A DNA stretch of 64,000 nt from Mallotus nudiflorus (Eukaryota > Streptophyta > Magnoliopsida > Malpighiales > Euphorbiaceae), in the NCBI GenBank assembly GCA_947683625.1, contig CANTUR010000128.1, positions 1,245,001 through 1,309,000 of the forward strand. Direction: 5' to 3'. A program made the position numbers and the translations under genes. Every line of letters starts with the position of its first letter. The stretch's first letter is position 1. Shown here one piece after another: positions 22,511 through 33,135 of the stretch. The notes below the pieces were generated by a model, which was not told where the DNA came from, ran no database searches, and saw only the letters and a program-made list of their open reading frames with translations.

Positions 22511-23280
22511 AAGAGATACTGATTCTACTTGTATTCTTTAGAATTATTTTATTATGCATGTCCCTATTAAACCATTGGCATTGGTTTATGATTCTATGCG
22601 TCCACTAGCTTCATGGAGTTACAAATTGGCTAACCATCACTCTTAGTCTTAACTTGATTCAAGAGAGATTACCAGGCTCATCTGACTAGAGTCTGTAACC
22701 CAAGTCCTAAAAGGGGGTAATCTTTTCTCAAGTTTGCAAAGGATGCTGGGCCCTTCTGACCTTGGCTAGTAACTCAAGTCTTAAAGGAGAGCATCTTGCT
22801 AAGGGAAGGGAACCTTGACTTTTCATCGAACCCTAACAAAATATAATGGCTTAGTCACTTCCCCAAGGATTACCTAAATTGCTTGCGAATGTTGCCATGA
22901 GGTATTTCTATCTATGAAAGCCCAAGCTTATACTTTAGAAGCCCATTAGGGTTAATAAAGATTGGGCTAGTCTTTTATACCTAGAAATACTATTTTTATG
23001 CTCTAACACTTTAAGAGATTTGGAATGCATGTCAATTCTTGATATCCCCTATTAATATTAAGGCCAAGATAAAAAATCCTAGGAAAAGAGACTCACCATT
23101 GAACACGTGTGTGGGAAGAATAAGGTTGGAAGGATGAATGTTATACACTTGATTGATACTTACTATTTGCTACTTGTTGCATAACACATATATCATGCAT
23201 ACATGCATACATAAATTTCATCCATCATACTAACATTTTTTTTACAGTCATCATAGATTCACATGAGTCTTCTCCTATTT
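22511..23280 (+). other. Untranslated leader of element B
   Basis: I see no gene between the primer site and gag. There is no extra ORF before gag of the kind Ogre elements carry. Confidence 0.55.
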
Positions 23281-25440
23281 AAGGAAGGAAAGGTGGCAAA
23301 CTAAGAAGAATAGATCTGAGTCCTAAGGCCATAGCAAAAAAAATCCTGCATAGACTGGAGAAGAGTCCTATCCATCCACTTTACTTAGAAGCTAAACCAA
23401 CTACACTTGAACCTATAGAGATAGAACAATAACAATGAGGGAACTGGACTTTAAAAGATATCAAGGGAGCTTTAATGGATGACATGAGGGCTACGATGCA
23501 AGATGAACTGAGACAAGCATTATTTGGACCAATGCAACCTGTTGCTACTGTCAAATTACCACTTATAATTAAGCAACCACCTACAACTATCCCACTTACT
23601 ACAGATGCTCCACCTGTTGCCAATAATGCTGGGGGGCAACTTGTTGCTAGAAACCCTTTTACTGTTGATATGAAGCTTGAGGATGTTGAGAACTACATAG
23701 TAGAGAAAGTAAAGAAAGAGTCACTCAAATTGGTGCAAGATCGTGAGTCCAAGTAGATGTGAGTGCTGACCCAGAAGATGTCCAAGATGGAGGAGCTAAT
23801 TAGGGGACAAGACATGGGATATTCATTTGACTTCGATGACATATTGTAAATGAAAGATGATAGGTTACTTGATAAGTTCAAAATGCCATAGCTGTAGAAA
23901 GTTAAGCCCCATTAGCAGTAATTACTAGGTTATTTGTGTTGTCTTTAGAGGGGATGGCTATAAACTGGTATCATGGGCTAGAAAATATGTCAGGGCTAAC
24001 TGGAAAGAATTATGTACTGCCTTTTGAAATAATATGATTATAACACTAGATAGGAAGTGTCCATCAGAGATTTAGAATTGACAATCCTTCTTTGATTTTC
24101 TTACTAGGTTCATGAACAAAGCAGGACTGATGAAGAATAAGTTGGCTGAGAAAGATTAAGTTAGGATAATAGTCCACAATGTATCACCTAATCTAGCTAA
24201 GAGATACCCTAAAATATTCATAGACCTGTATGATGATGGTTTAAAAGCTAAAGAGATAGAGAATGAAAAGAAGAAAAGCTTTAGAGGCACCAGAACCTAA
24301 AATTACTCAACTGGGGGCACACAATAAGGAAGCACTAGCCGAGCTGTGGAAGTGCGCACAATTCAACCACCCAGGAGATTCTCCAACTTCAATCAACCAC
24401 TCTTAAAAGTCCTAAACTAATTAATCTAGAAAGGCCTACTCCAACCTTTAAACTTTTCCAAACCATCTAACCTAAATATCCCAGGCTATGACTGTAACAT
24501 CTATTGTAAGTTTCACCAAGTAGCTGGTCATTCTATAAATACTTGTATCCACCTCAAACATGAAATCCAAAACTTAATAGACTCTAGAAAAATCACAAAC
24601 CCTAAGAAATCCAATCCTAACCTAAACACTAGAAATAATCCTTTCCTAAACAACCAAAATGTCCTACCACCAACCACCATGATGACCAACTCGGGAGTTA
24701 ACGAGAAGGAAGTGCTAGACTCCTTTGAAAACCTAAACCCTATAGACAGTAAGGAATCTCTTCATGCCCCTAGTGGGGTTGAGGATTTGCTACGATAACC
24801 CTTAAGCAAATTTGATTACAAAGTGTTATACTCTAAACCATGCTCTGCCAATTTCCCTATTGAATCAATAATGCCTTCAGGATGGGGTGATGAGTTTGAT
24901 AATGAGCCAGTAGGAGAAGAAAAAGAATCCAAACCTCTAGAATAGCCATAAAAAGGAGTTAAGGATTTACTGGGGCAACCCTCAGGCAAATTTGATTATA
25001 GAGTATTCTATTTAAAACTTGTTTTTTTAATATACCTTTTAAGGAGATTGTGCGTATAGGTTGGGGTGATAAGTTTGAAGAGGAGAGTAAAGGGTCCTTA
25101 ATTTATGAGCAAGGGATTGATGAGCTATTGAGTGAGCATCTAAAAAAATTTAACATAGAGGGAAAAGAAATGTGCACAATGGAAGTGTGGAAAAATGAAG
25201 AAAGGGACTGAATTATTAGGGTTGTAGACATCTAGTATGACTCTGACGAGAAAAGTCCCACTAGTCTTAATGTATAGAGCAATAACCCTATTATAAATCA
25301 TGTCACTAAAAGTAAGGGAATTACAAAGCAGTAGAAAAGAAAATTGAGAGAGTCATAGAAAGAGAAGAAGTAGAGGACAAAAAAATAGAAGGAGGAGAAA
25401 AAGAAGACTTGATTTTGGAATAGCTAAAGAAGGCTAAGGA
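23281..25440 (+). pseudogene. Gag remnant of element B
   Basis: An open 93-residue piece (23475-23756) contains DDMRATMQDELRQALFGPM and later EDVENYIVEKVKKES. Further on, frames around 23940-24300 keep EGMAINWYHGLE and DNPSLIFLL-like runs, comparable with the capsid segment ALxWFxxL of Ty3/gypsy Gag. Around 24490-24560 a YDCNIYCKFHQVAGHSINTC-like run contains Cys and His in a spacing that could be a zinc knuckle, possibly of the CHxC kind seen in Tat elements. Multiple stops occur. Acidic/lysine-rich low-complexity sequence (25330-25440) precedes the protease. Confidence 0.65.
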
Positions 25441-25459
25441 AAATGTCAGCATTTAGGAG

Positions 25460-26110
25460 CTATTGATGAATTTAGGTAGTCATAGAAGATCTCTTGTTAA
25501 GGCTCTATCAAATATGAGTATCGAAACAACAGCTACACCTGAGACTATGGTAACAAAGGTTATAGAAAAGAAATATGGGATGATAACATTCTCAAATGAT
25601 GATTCGCCTTTGGAAGGAAGAAATCATAATAAAGCATTATTTATCCCAGCTAAAGTAAAGGGGAAGTGAACAAACTTTGTAATAGTTGATGATGGTTATG
25701 CTATTAATGTGTGTTCGTTGAAGATCCTGCCTAATTTGGGTTTGAAAGTTGATGACTTAATAGGTTTAAACATGATAATCAGAGCCTATGATGATATAAC
25801 TAGGAATGTGGAGGGGACATTCCAAGCTCTAGTTCAAACAAGACCTGTGGAATGCACTATTGAGTTCACTATGCTTGATATCCTTGTCACATATGCCTTA
25901 TTGTTGGTAAGGCCATGGTTCTATACTCTAGGAGGAGTATGCTCAACTGTGCACGAAAAGATAAAATTTCCTTATGAAAGAGATGTAATGACTATAGAAG
26001 TAGGAATCGATGCAGCTGTGGCTGCCATATTGGAGAAATAGAAGCAAGTGTGCATTTCTCCTAGTTTCCAAGTTACTGGGATATTTGATAAAACTGAAAT
26101 GACCCAAGGG
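25460..26110 (+). pseudogene. Aspartic protease remnant of element B
   Basis: The frame at about 25676-26040 begins FVIVDDGYAINVCSLKILP. This aligns with the LVDNGSxxN protease motif, with the usual N-G-S replaced by D-G-Y, so the loop is damaged. Next come IRAYDDITRNVEGTF, a LLVRPW run in the place of LLGRPW, and CSTVHEKIKFPY in the place of the STLHQ-x-KF element. These are the standard landmarks of Tat proteases in order. A TGA separates this part from the 68-residue open piece before it (25463-25669). Confidence 0.75.
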
Positions 26111-26599
26111 TTACGAAGATGATGAAGAGCATGAATTATTGACTTGGATAAGAGCTAGAAAAAATGAGCAAGGAAGCCCTAAACCTCCAGAATTCAGAAG
26201 TCAGGGCGACACTAAGGGATTAGGGTGTGCTTAGATAGAACCTAATAGCAAATGAGGAAGGAAGAAGGGAAAGGCCAAGATAAATAAGCCCTTAGGGAGA
26301 ATCAGGCAGATGAGTGAGAGTTTTACCAAGCCAGGGGAAGGCAAGTACTATCTGGGTGCTAGGGAATCTATTAATAACATTGACAAAGATGTTCCTAGAT
26401 TTAAAATCTTCAAGGAGCAGATTGTGGAGAACCTGGTGGAGAATAATAAAGAGGAAGTGATAAAGTAGACAGTTGAGAAGATAGGTGATACAACTGTCAA
26501 AGAGCTGCTGTGTTTGCCACCTAAAGAGGAGCCACCCCAAGATTTAACTATTATCATTAGTAATATTTTTACTAATTTTTTTATAAGGAAACTGATGTA

Positions 26600-27700
26600 A
26601 TAATGTCTAGTCTTTATGAGGACAAGAACTGTGTTTTTTCTATGGTCAATGATATGAATGCTGGTTTTGCCTTCTTGTGTGATGTACATCCTGATAGTTC
26701 TGTGCATTATAATTTTGATCGTTCATGCATGTTTGGCATTAATTCAATTCAATTTGATTCATTTAACATTGGCATGAATGATAATTCAAGGAATATTTCT
26801 ATATCACATGATGTAACTCCTGAAGAGAGGAAAAGTTTTGAGAGAATATTAACAAAAAGGAAGGTAGTATTTGCTTGGACTTATGAAGATATGCCAGGTT
26901 TAGGTAGGGAAATTATAGAGCATCATATTCTAACTCATCTAGAAATAAAATCGGTTACAAAGAAATTGTACAGGCTAAGACCAGAGTGGACTAAGAAAAT
27001 AAGAGAGGAGATTGCTAAACAAATTCAGGCTAACTTCTTGGAAGCAGTAGATTACCCCCAATGGTTAGCAAATATAGTCTCAGTACCCAAGAAAGATGGT
27101 AAGGTGCATATAAGTGTTGATTTTAGAGATTTAAATAAAGCATATTCAAATGATGGCTTTCCTTTACCCCACATTGATGTAATAGTGGATAGTGCAGCGT
27201 CAAGTGCAATGTATTCTTTCATGGATGGGTTCTTTGGGTATAATCAGATAATGATGGTAGTTCCAGAAAAGATCAAGACAACTTTCATTACGGAATGGGG
27301 GACCTATTATTATAAGGTTATGCCTTTTGGGTAAAAAATGCAAGTGCAATATACCAACGGGCAGCTACCGCTCTCTTCCATGACATGATGCATAAGGAAG
27401 TTAAGATGTATGTAGATGACATAATAGTCAAGTTAGAAATAAGAGAGGGACACTTTAAAGCACTGGACAAGTCCTTGGCGTGCATTAAGAGGTATAATTT
27501 GAGACTCAACTCAAAAAAATGCATTTTTAGAGTTATTTCAGGGAAGCTGCTGGGGCATATAGTTAATATCAGAGGAATCGAGGTAGATCTAGATAAAGTG
27601 AAATCTATTCAGGAAATGCCGACACAAAAAATAAAGAAAGAAGTGAGAGGGTTTATTGGCAGGTTATAATATATTAGCAGGTTCATTGCAAAGCTTACTA
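26600..27700 (+). pseudogene. Reverse transcriptase remnant of element B
   Basis: A 243-residue open stretch (26603-27334) contains FAWTYEDMPGLG, then PQWLANIVSVPKKDGKVHI, FRDLNKAY and GYNQIMM. It ends at KVMPFG followed by a stop. After a frame change, 27385-27669 continues with MYVDDIIVK, the YxDD catalytic motif with both aspartates, then GHFKALDKSLACIKRYN and LGHIVNIRGIEVD. One frameshift near 27335-27385 and a stop at 27667 are the main lesions, so this is among the best preserved coding parts of the window. Confidence 0.88.
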
Positions 27701-28150
27701 ATATTTATGACCCAATCTTCAAGCTATTGAGAAAAGATCAACCTATAGAGTGGAATGGTGATTGTAAGAAGGCCTTTGATGAGATAAAAGAACATCTCAC
27801 CAATCCACTTATACTAAGACCAGTGAGACAAGGTAAACCGTTGATCCTGTATTTAGCCCTAGAGGAAAAGGCAATAGTGGCAATGTTAGATTAAGAAGAA
27901 CTAGATGGGATAGAGCACATAGTGTATTACCTCAACAAAAAATTCTTACCATATGAAGAAAAGTATGATTTGGTGGAAAAGACATATTTGATAATGATCT
28001 AGGCAATAAGAAAATTGAGGCATTACTTTCAATCTTATAGGGTTCAAGCTATTTCAAAGATAGATCCCTTAAAATACTTATTGTAGACACCTGCTTTGAT
28101 TGGAAGGATGTCTTGATGGCTCGTACTCCTAACCAAATTTGATATAAAGT
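27701..28150 (+). pseudogene. RNase H (first) remnant of element B
   Basis: The frame keeps WNGDCKKAFDEIKEHLTNP and LILRPVRQGKPLILYLA. It continues with IEHIVYYLNKKFLPYEEKY and ends with a FDIKYI-like run. This is the normal order of the RT-linked RNase H. Stops lie near 27892, 28000 and 28083. Confidence 0.75.
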
Positions 28151-28158
28151 ACATTACC

Positions 28159-28640
28159 ATGAAGGTTATTAAAGAAAGGGCAGTAGCAAAATTCTTAGCA
28201 CAGAATGTAGTAGAAGGTGATGAACCGTGGAACCTAGAATTTCCAAATGAGAACTTGGCAATTTTAGAGCATCAGGATTTGAAGCTTTATTTTGATGGGG
28301 CTATAAACAACAAAGGAGCTGGATTAGGAGTGATCCTTGTTACGCCATAAGGAGAAACCATACCAATGGCCAAGAAACTGTATTTCAAAGTAACTAATAA
28401 TATGACTGAGTATGAGGCATGCGTTCATAGAGTAGAAGCAGATAGCTGGAGCAAAGGAGTTGTTAGTATATGGGGATTTGATGTTGGTTATTAGTTAGGC
28501 TAAAGAAGAATAGGAAGTAAAGGAGGAAAAGCTAAAACCCTACATTTGCTATTTAAGGACTTTAATAAAGAACTTCACCAAATGTCTTTTATCCATCTAT
28601 CAAGAGAAAATAATTAAATGGTAGATGCTCTAGTAACTCT
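28159..28640 (+). pseudogene. Archaeal-type RNase H remnant of element B
   Basis: LKLYFDGAINNKGAGLGVIL (about 28281) carries the first catalytic aspartate of an RNase H fold. TNNMTEYEACVH (about 28396) is the second landmark, the YEA motif with its glutamate. The expected GDSxLV region near 28470-28500 is frameshifted. SRENN and MVDALVTLSS follow as the end of the domain. This second RNase H supports the Tat assignment. Confidence 0.78.
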
Positions 28641-28779
28641 CTCTTCAATGTGGGACAATGTAACTGGATTGATTATAAAGCCATTAGTGATCATGAAATC
28701 AAGAGCTCCATGCTATGGGCATGAGCAGATTGTGGGAATTCAAGTAGGGCCTAAAAAGAAGCCATGGTTTTATGATGTT

Positions 28780-29760
28780 CAAAGGTTTATCAAGGAAGGA
28801 AAATATCCAGATGAAGCCACTTTAAAAGAATGATATGCCCTGTTTGTTCTTGCATGTAATTTTGCAAGTCATGATGGGGTGTTGTATAAGAGAATGCTAA
28901 ATAGGATACAACTCAGATGTCTTAAGAAAGATGAAGTAGAAGAGGTGATGAAGGAAATTCATATGAGAGCTTGCAGTTCTCACATGAATGGAATAATCCT
29001 AGCAAAGAAGATAATTAGATAAGTGTATTATTGAATGAGCATGGAAAGAGATTGCATTAAGCTAGTAAGGCAATGCCATCAATGTCAAATCTATGGGAAT
29101 CTTAACCACCTTCCTCCAATGGTGTTGAATAGTTTATCATCTCCTTGGCTTTTTGTAGTGTGGGAGATTGATATCATAGGAGAAATAAGGCCGACAACAT
29201 CAACTGGACATAAGTATATAGTTGTGGCAATTGATTACTTCACTAGATAGGTAGAGGCTGAATCTTTTAATACTTTAGGCGAAGCAGATGGCATGGTTTA
29301 TTGAGAAGAATCTTATTTGTAGATATGGGGTTCCATATTAAGTTATGACAGATAATGGGGTTCAATTCTAAGCAAAGACAATAAAGTTGTTATAGAAATA
29401 TGGGATCGAGCATCATAACTCTTCACTATATCGACCTCAGGCTAATGGAGCGGTGGATGTAACGAATAAGAATAACAAGAAAATCCTTTCTAAGATGGTC
29501 AAAACTTACAAAGATTGGTTTGAGTACCTTCCTTTTGCTTTGTGGGGATACAAAACTACAATCAGAACTGCCACAGGCCAAACTCCGTTCTCTTTGGTGT
29601 ATGGCTATGAAGAGGTTTTGCCTATAGAAATTGAGATTAAGTCTCTAAGAGTGGTTATAGAGGCCAATGCAACTAGTCCTAACATGGTGAATATGATGTG
29701 CAGGGCTAGGTCTAGGCTTAGGCCTCTCAATATCGGGAATAACCTCAATCTCCAGAGTAA
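28780..29760 (+). pseudogene. Integrase remnant of element B
   Basis: The zinc-binding region has EIHMRACSSHMNG and LVRQCHQCQIYG, so its two His and two Cys are visible. The core has WEIDIIGEI and VVAIDYFTR for the first aspartate, and MTDNGVQF near 29347 for the second. QANGAVDVTNKN stands at the third position, where the usual glutamate of GAVEA is aspartate. YKDWFEYLPFALWGYKTTI, GQTPFSLVYG and VLPIEIEI close the core. Stops lie near 29024, 29032, 29249 and 29371. Confidence 0.85.
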
Positions 29761-29854
29761 TCTACCTCAATCTCCAGAGTAAACTCAGTCTCTTCCTCTG
29801 TTACCTCATCAGCAGGAGAGCGAACCTCCTCAAACTATAAAAAGAATAAGTGAT

Positions 29855-31815
29855 TTATAGGTTCTTAAGAAAGAAGCTGAAATAATAAGAAATTACCTCA
29901 GCATCATCAATAGGAATATGCTCCAAGAGGTTCTCACGAATAAATTGCTGATAATGTCGAGAATGCTCAAGAAAATCTGAGGTAGTGTATCCCTGTAGTG
30001 CATCTCTTAACTCTGAACCTGTCAGATATGAGTTACAGAGCATAAAGGAAGGGATATCAAATAGAATACGATGTTGAGAAGGCCTAGAAGACCAACGATA
30101 TACTCGCTCCCTTAAATACCACATTAAGCAGCCATATCTTGAGAGCAAAACCCTCATGGGCTCAAGGCATATAACAGCGACCATGAAATTATATCACTGG
30201 ATGTCATCGACACCCTCCAACCAATTAAAGTTTATTTGCAATTTAGGTTAATTAAGTTTAACTCATATTAAATTACAAGATTCTAATAATTTTATTTTCC
30301 TTACCAGGTGCCATTCAATGGTGTCCAGCTGGTCACAATATGTCTGCAAAGTGTTCTTGTCACTAATAAGGCGGGAAGAACCCTATCTCATCATCAGAGG
30401 AAGCTCTTATCATAGCTAATAGCATTGAAGCCTCGAATCAACCCAATCTCTATGCTTTAGATCTAAAAGAAAGAGAGTGTATCAGTAAAAAGTAAAGGAA
30501 AGCAAGACAATAATGATTAAAGAAAGGAGAACATACATGCAAGACGTGCCAAAAGCGACACATCATGATAACACCTCTACAAACAGTGTCCAGTCTGTAG
30601 TAAAGGTAAGTGAGAGCAGCAGTTCCCCAGTCAAGTGTGATAACTCGATCCAAGTCATGAAGAGGACTGAGCAGAGCAATACTGATCTCATACCGATCTC
30701 GTAAAAGAGGGTCGTACCTTATAGTATCAGAAGGAAACACCTTGCCTTATGGGCAATTTGATGAGGAGTGGTGGTAGGAACGTATTTGAATCCCTCAACT
30801 AATGATGAAAGAAGAACATTCTTTTGACTCTTCCACATCAAAGTGAACCTGATCAAATCTCACATTTACTGACTCTGTGCATGCTCAGGAAGATTGTAGT
30901 AGCTAATGTCAAATGGAACTAAGGTCCCTTCGAAGGAAATCCTGGTGATAGCAGAGAAGCTCATAAGCACAATGGTCAACTCACCCGCACGAGTATGAAA
31001 TGTGTGGGTAATATCCATCCATCGCTTAATCAAAGCAAACAGAGAGTAATGGTAAAACTAGCCTCGAGCAGTCATAAGTGTAACAATGAAATGCTTGAAC
31101 CCAGAGGCCCAAATCATACGTGTCACCTGCTCTGGCAGTCCATGAAATAATTCTCGAGCTAGATTAAAATAGCCCATAAATTTCATTGGACGCTAGTTAA
31201 ATTTTAAAATAATAATTAATTAATTAATTAAAAAATTAATTAATTAATAAAAAATTTGAATAAAAGAATTGAATAGTTGATTAATTAATTGATTAATCAA
31301 TTAATCCTTTTCTTTCAAAAAATGATGAAAATCGAAAATGTTGATAGGCAATGTAGATTGCCGATCGATATTCCGGATTGCCAATCGACATTCCACTAAG
31401 CTGATTGGAATTACCTAAGCTGGTCGGAAATTTGGAATTTCGACAGGAATTCCAGACATCCGATAAGTTATACAAGCTACCCAGAGGCTGAATTTCACAT
31501 TTTTGAAATTTAATTTTAATTTTATCATGGATTTTCAGTTAATTTCTCTTTTAATCTAACTAACATGCATGTTAATTTCTACTTTAAAACTGACTTTGAT
31601 TACTAATGGTGCAGGTAATCTTTTTGCAAAAATAAATAGAACCAGTAAAATGTTACCTCATGACCCACATCTCTACACCTGTGGATATGTAAATGAGTCA
31701 AAGAAAAAATAGTTGTGCCCTCTTGAAGTCCAAGATCATTCTGAGGAAAACAAGGAGGTAGAATCCTTTGATTTTTTTAAAATCTCTGCTTTCCCATGTT
31801 GTTTATGTTGCAAGG
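29855..31815 (-). pseudogene. Antisense plant-mobile-domain gene of element B, with introns
   Basis: On the minus strand an upstream exon (31813-31657) is followed by CATGAG|GTAACA at 31656. AACTAG|CGTCC near 31194 is an acceptor, and the next exon reads FNLARELFHGLPEQVTRMI, KRWMDITHTFHTRAGELTIV. Later come YDPLLRDRYEI, DLDRVITLDWGTAALTYLYY and RGVIMMCRFWHVLH. An intron of 74 nt fits 30536-30463, and a GGTAAGG donor at about 30306 suggests a third. The last exon (30184-29855) has YLRERVYRWSSRPSQHRILF and DIPSF. THTFHxxxGExTI and DWGxAALxxLY are PMD hallmarks, as in MAIN-LIKE proteins. Several stops make it a pseudogene. Function of PMD genes in retrotransposons is unknown. Confidence 0.78.
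31336..31470. repeat. Fourth copy of the palindromic-type minisatellite
   Basis: Loose units such as 'gattgccgatcgatattccg' and 'gattgccaatcgacattcca' resemble the LTR minisatellites. They lie in the predicted first intron of the antisense gene, beside a TTAATTAA-rich stretch (31210-31300). Confidence 0.6.
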
Positions 31816-32484
31816 AGGCCATAGGATCTGACGGATTACAAATCGAACTTTAGATGATCAAGAAATCAAGAAATGAAAATCAATGCAAAGAAAGGAAATG
31901 AAAAGGAAAGAAAATAAAGAAGAAGAGAGAATGAAATGAGACATGCAAAAAAGAGGGAATACATGAAGTGGAAAATATCCACTTTGGTCCATTACTTTTA
32001 TTTTCATATGGATCCAAGTTCTCTTGCTGCAATTTGGTTCATACTTATATTCTGATTATGAGTTCATTCCTAATTAAATCATGACATTCATTTCATCAAA
32101 TTAATAATTCATTGAATTATTAATCTATAACTAATTTGTGATTTTGAATCCTCTGTCAAGTATAGAATACAAAACAAATTTATAGAATTCAATTTTGCAT
32201 TTCTATATGCATCATTTTAATCAAATGTCAAAATTTGTTTCATGTTACACAGTAGCTGAAACACAAATTTTCAAAATTATCATGTTATGTACTGTACAAT
32301 AGTCATAACATGAATTTCAAATTCCACATGTTATATGCGTCAATAGCGGTTATAACATGACCTTTTTTTTTAAACATTTACCACCAGACACTACACGATA
32401 GTTATGGTGATGTCATTAAACATCCCAAAAGGAATATAGAGGATTTTAAATTGCTAGATGTTCCACAGGAACTATAGCATGCTT
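31816..32484 (+). other. 3' untranslated spacer of element B
   Basis: AT-rich sequence without supported genes. Two or three loose repeats with 'catgttatatgc' and 'tcataacatga' occur at 32275-32360. Confidence 0.5.
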
Positions 32485-32990
32485 TTCATCACTTTGTTAG
32501 ACATCCCACAGGGAATATAGTGTGCATCGTTAGATGTCCTATAGGGAATATAACAAAACTCATTATCATTAGACATCCCATAGGGAATATAGTGTGCATC
32601 ATTAAATATCCCACAGGGAATATAACGAAACTTATTATCACTAGACGTCCCACAGAGAATATAGTGTGCATCGTTAGACGTCCCATAGGGAATATAATGA
32701 AACTCATTATCACTAGACGTCCTACAAGGAATATAGTGTGCATCATTAGACATCCCACAGGGAATATAACGAAACTCATTGTCACTAGATGTCCTACAAG
32801 GAATATAGTGTGCATCATTAAACGTCACACAAGGAATATAACAAAGTTTATCATTACTAGACATTCCATAGGAACTATAGCAGACTTTCAATTCGTCATT
32901 GCTAAATGTCCCACAAGGAATATAACGAAATTCATTTCCATAAAGTTGACTAGACGTTCCGCAAGAAATATAGTGAGACTTAATAAACAT
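32485..32990. repeat. 72-bp tandem array in the 3' untranslated region of element B
   Basis: Five clear units, each marked by GTGTGCATC (first near 32519), are 72 bp long and followed by decayed units. Each unit holds two copies of a roughly 23-bp core with TCCCACAGGGAATATA, separated by spacers of about 10 and 16 bp. The core contains the inverted pair TCCC/GGGA. Because 72 is a multiple of 3, both strands stay open for about 175 codons; this is a by-product, not a gene. Tandem arrays between pol and 3' LTR are known in Tat elements and proposed as a source of satellites. Confidence 0.92.
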
Positions 32991-33122
32991 TACATTCACT
33001 TAAAATTGCACAACAATTTAAGCATCAACATATCAATTGGGATATAACTAGGTATCCTAGTTCTTTCCTTTAAAATTGTGTGCTTCTACTGCTTTGTCGC
33101 AATTTGTCAAGCAAACAGTGAT

Positions 33123-33135
33123 AAAGGGGGGCATC
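33123..33135 (+). promoter_or_regulatory. Polypurine tract of element B
   Basis: AAAGGGGGGCATC lies directly before the 3' LTR start TGTAAGC at 33136. It fits the site that primes plus-strand synthesis. Confidence 0.8.

Noticed and set aside
32485..32990. CRISPR-like array
   Set aside because: The spacers are themselves repeated, units are degenerate at one end, and the context is a plant retrotransposon.
32472..33047. Two long open frames of about 175 codons on opposite strands with repeating YIPCG-type or NIVCI-type units
   Set aside because: They arise because a 72-bp tandem unit is a multiple of three and stop-free by chance on both strands. No start context or family similarity was seen.
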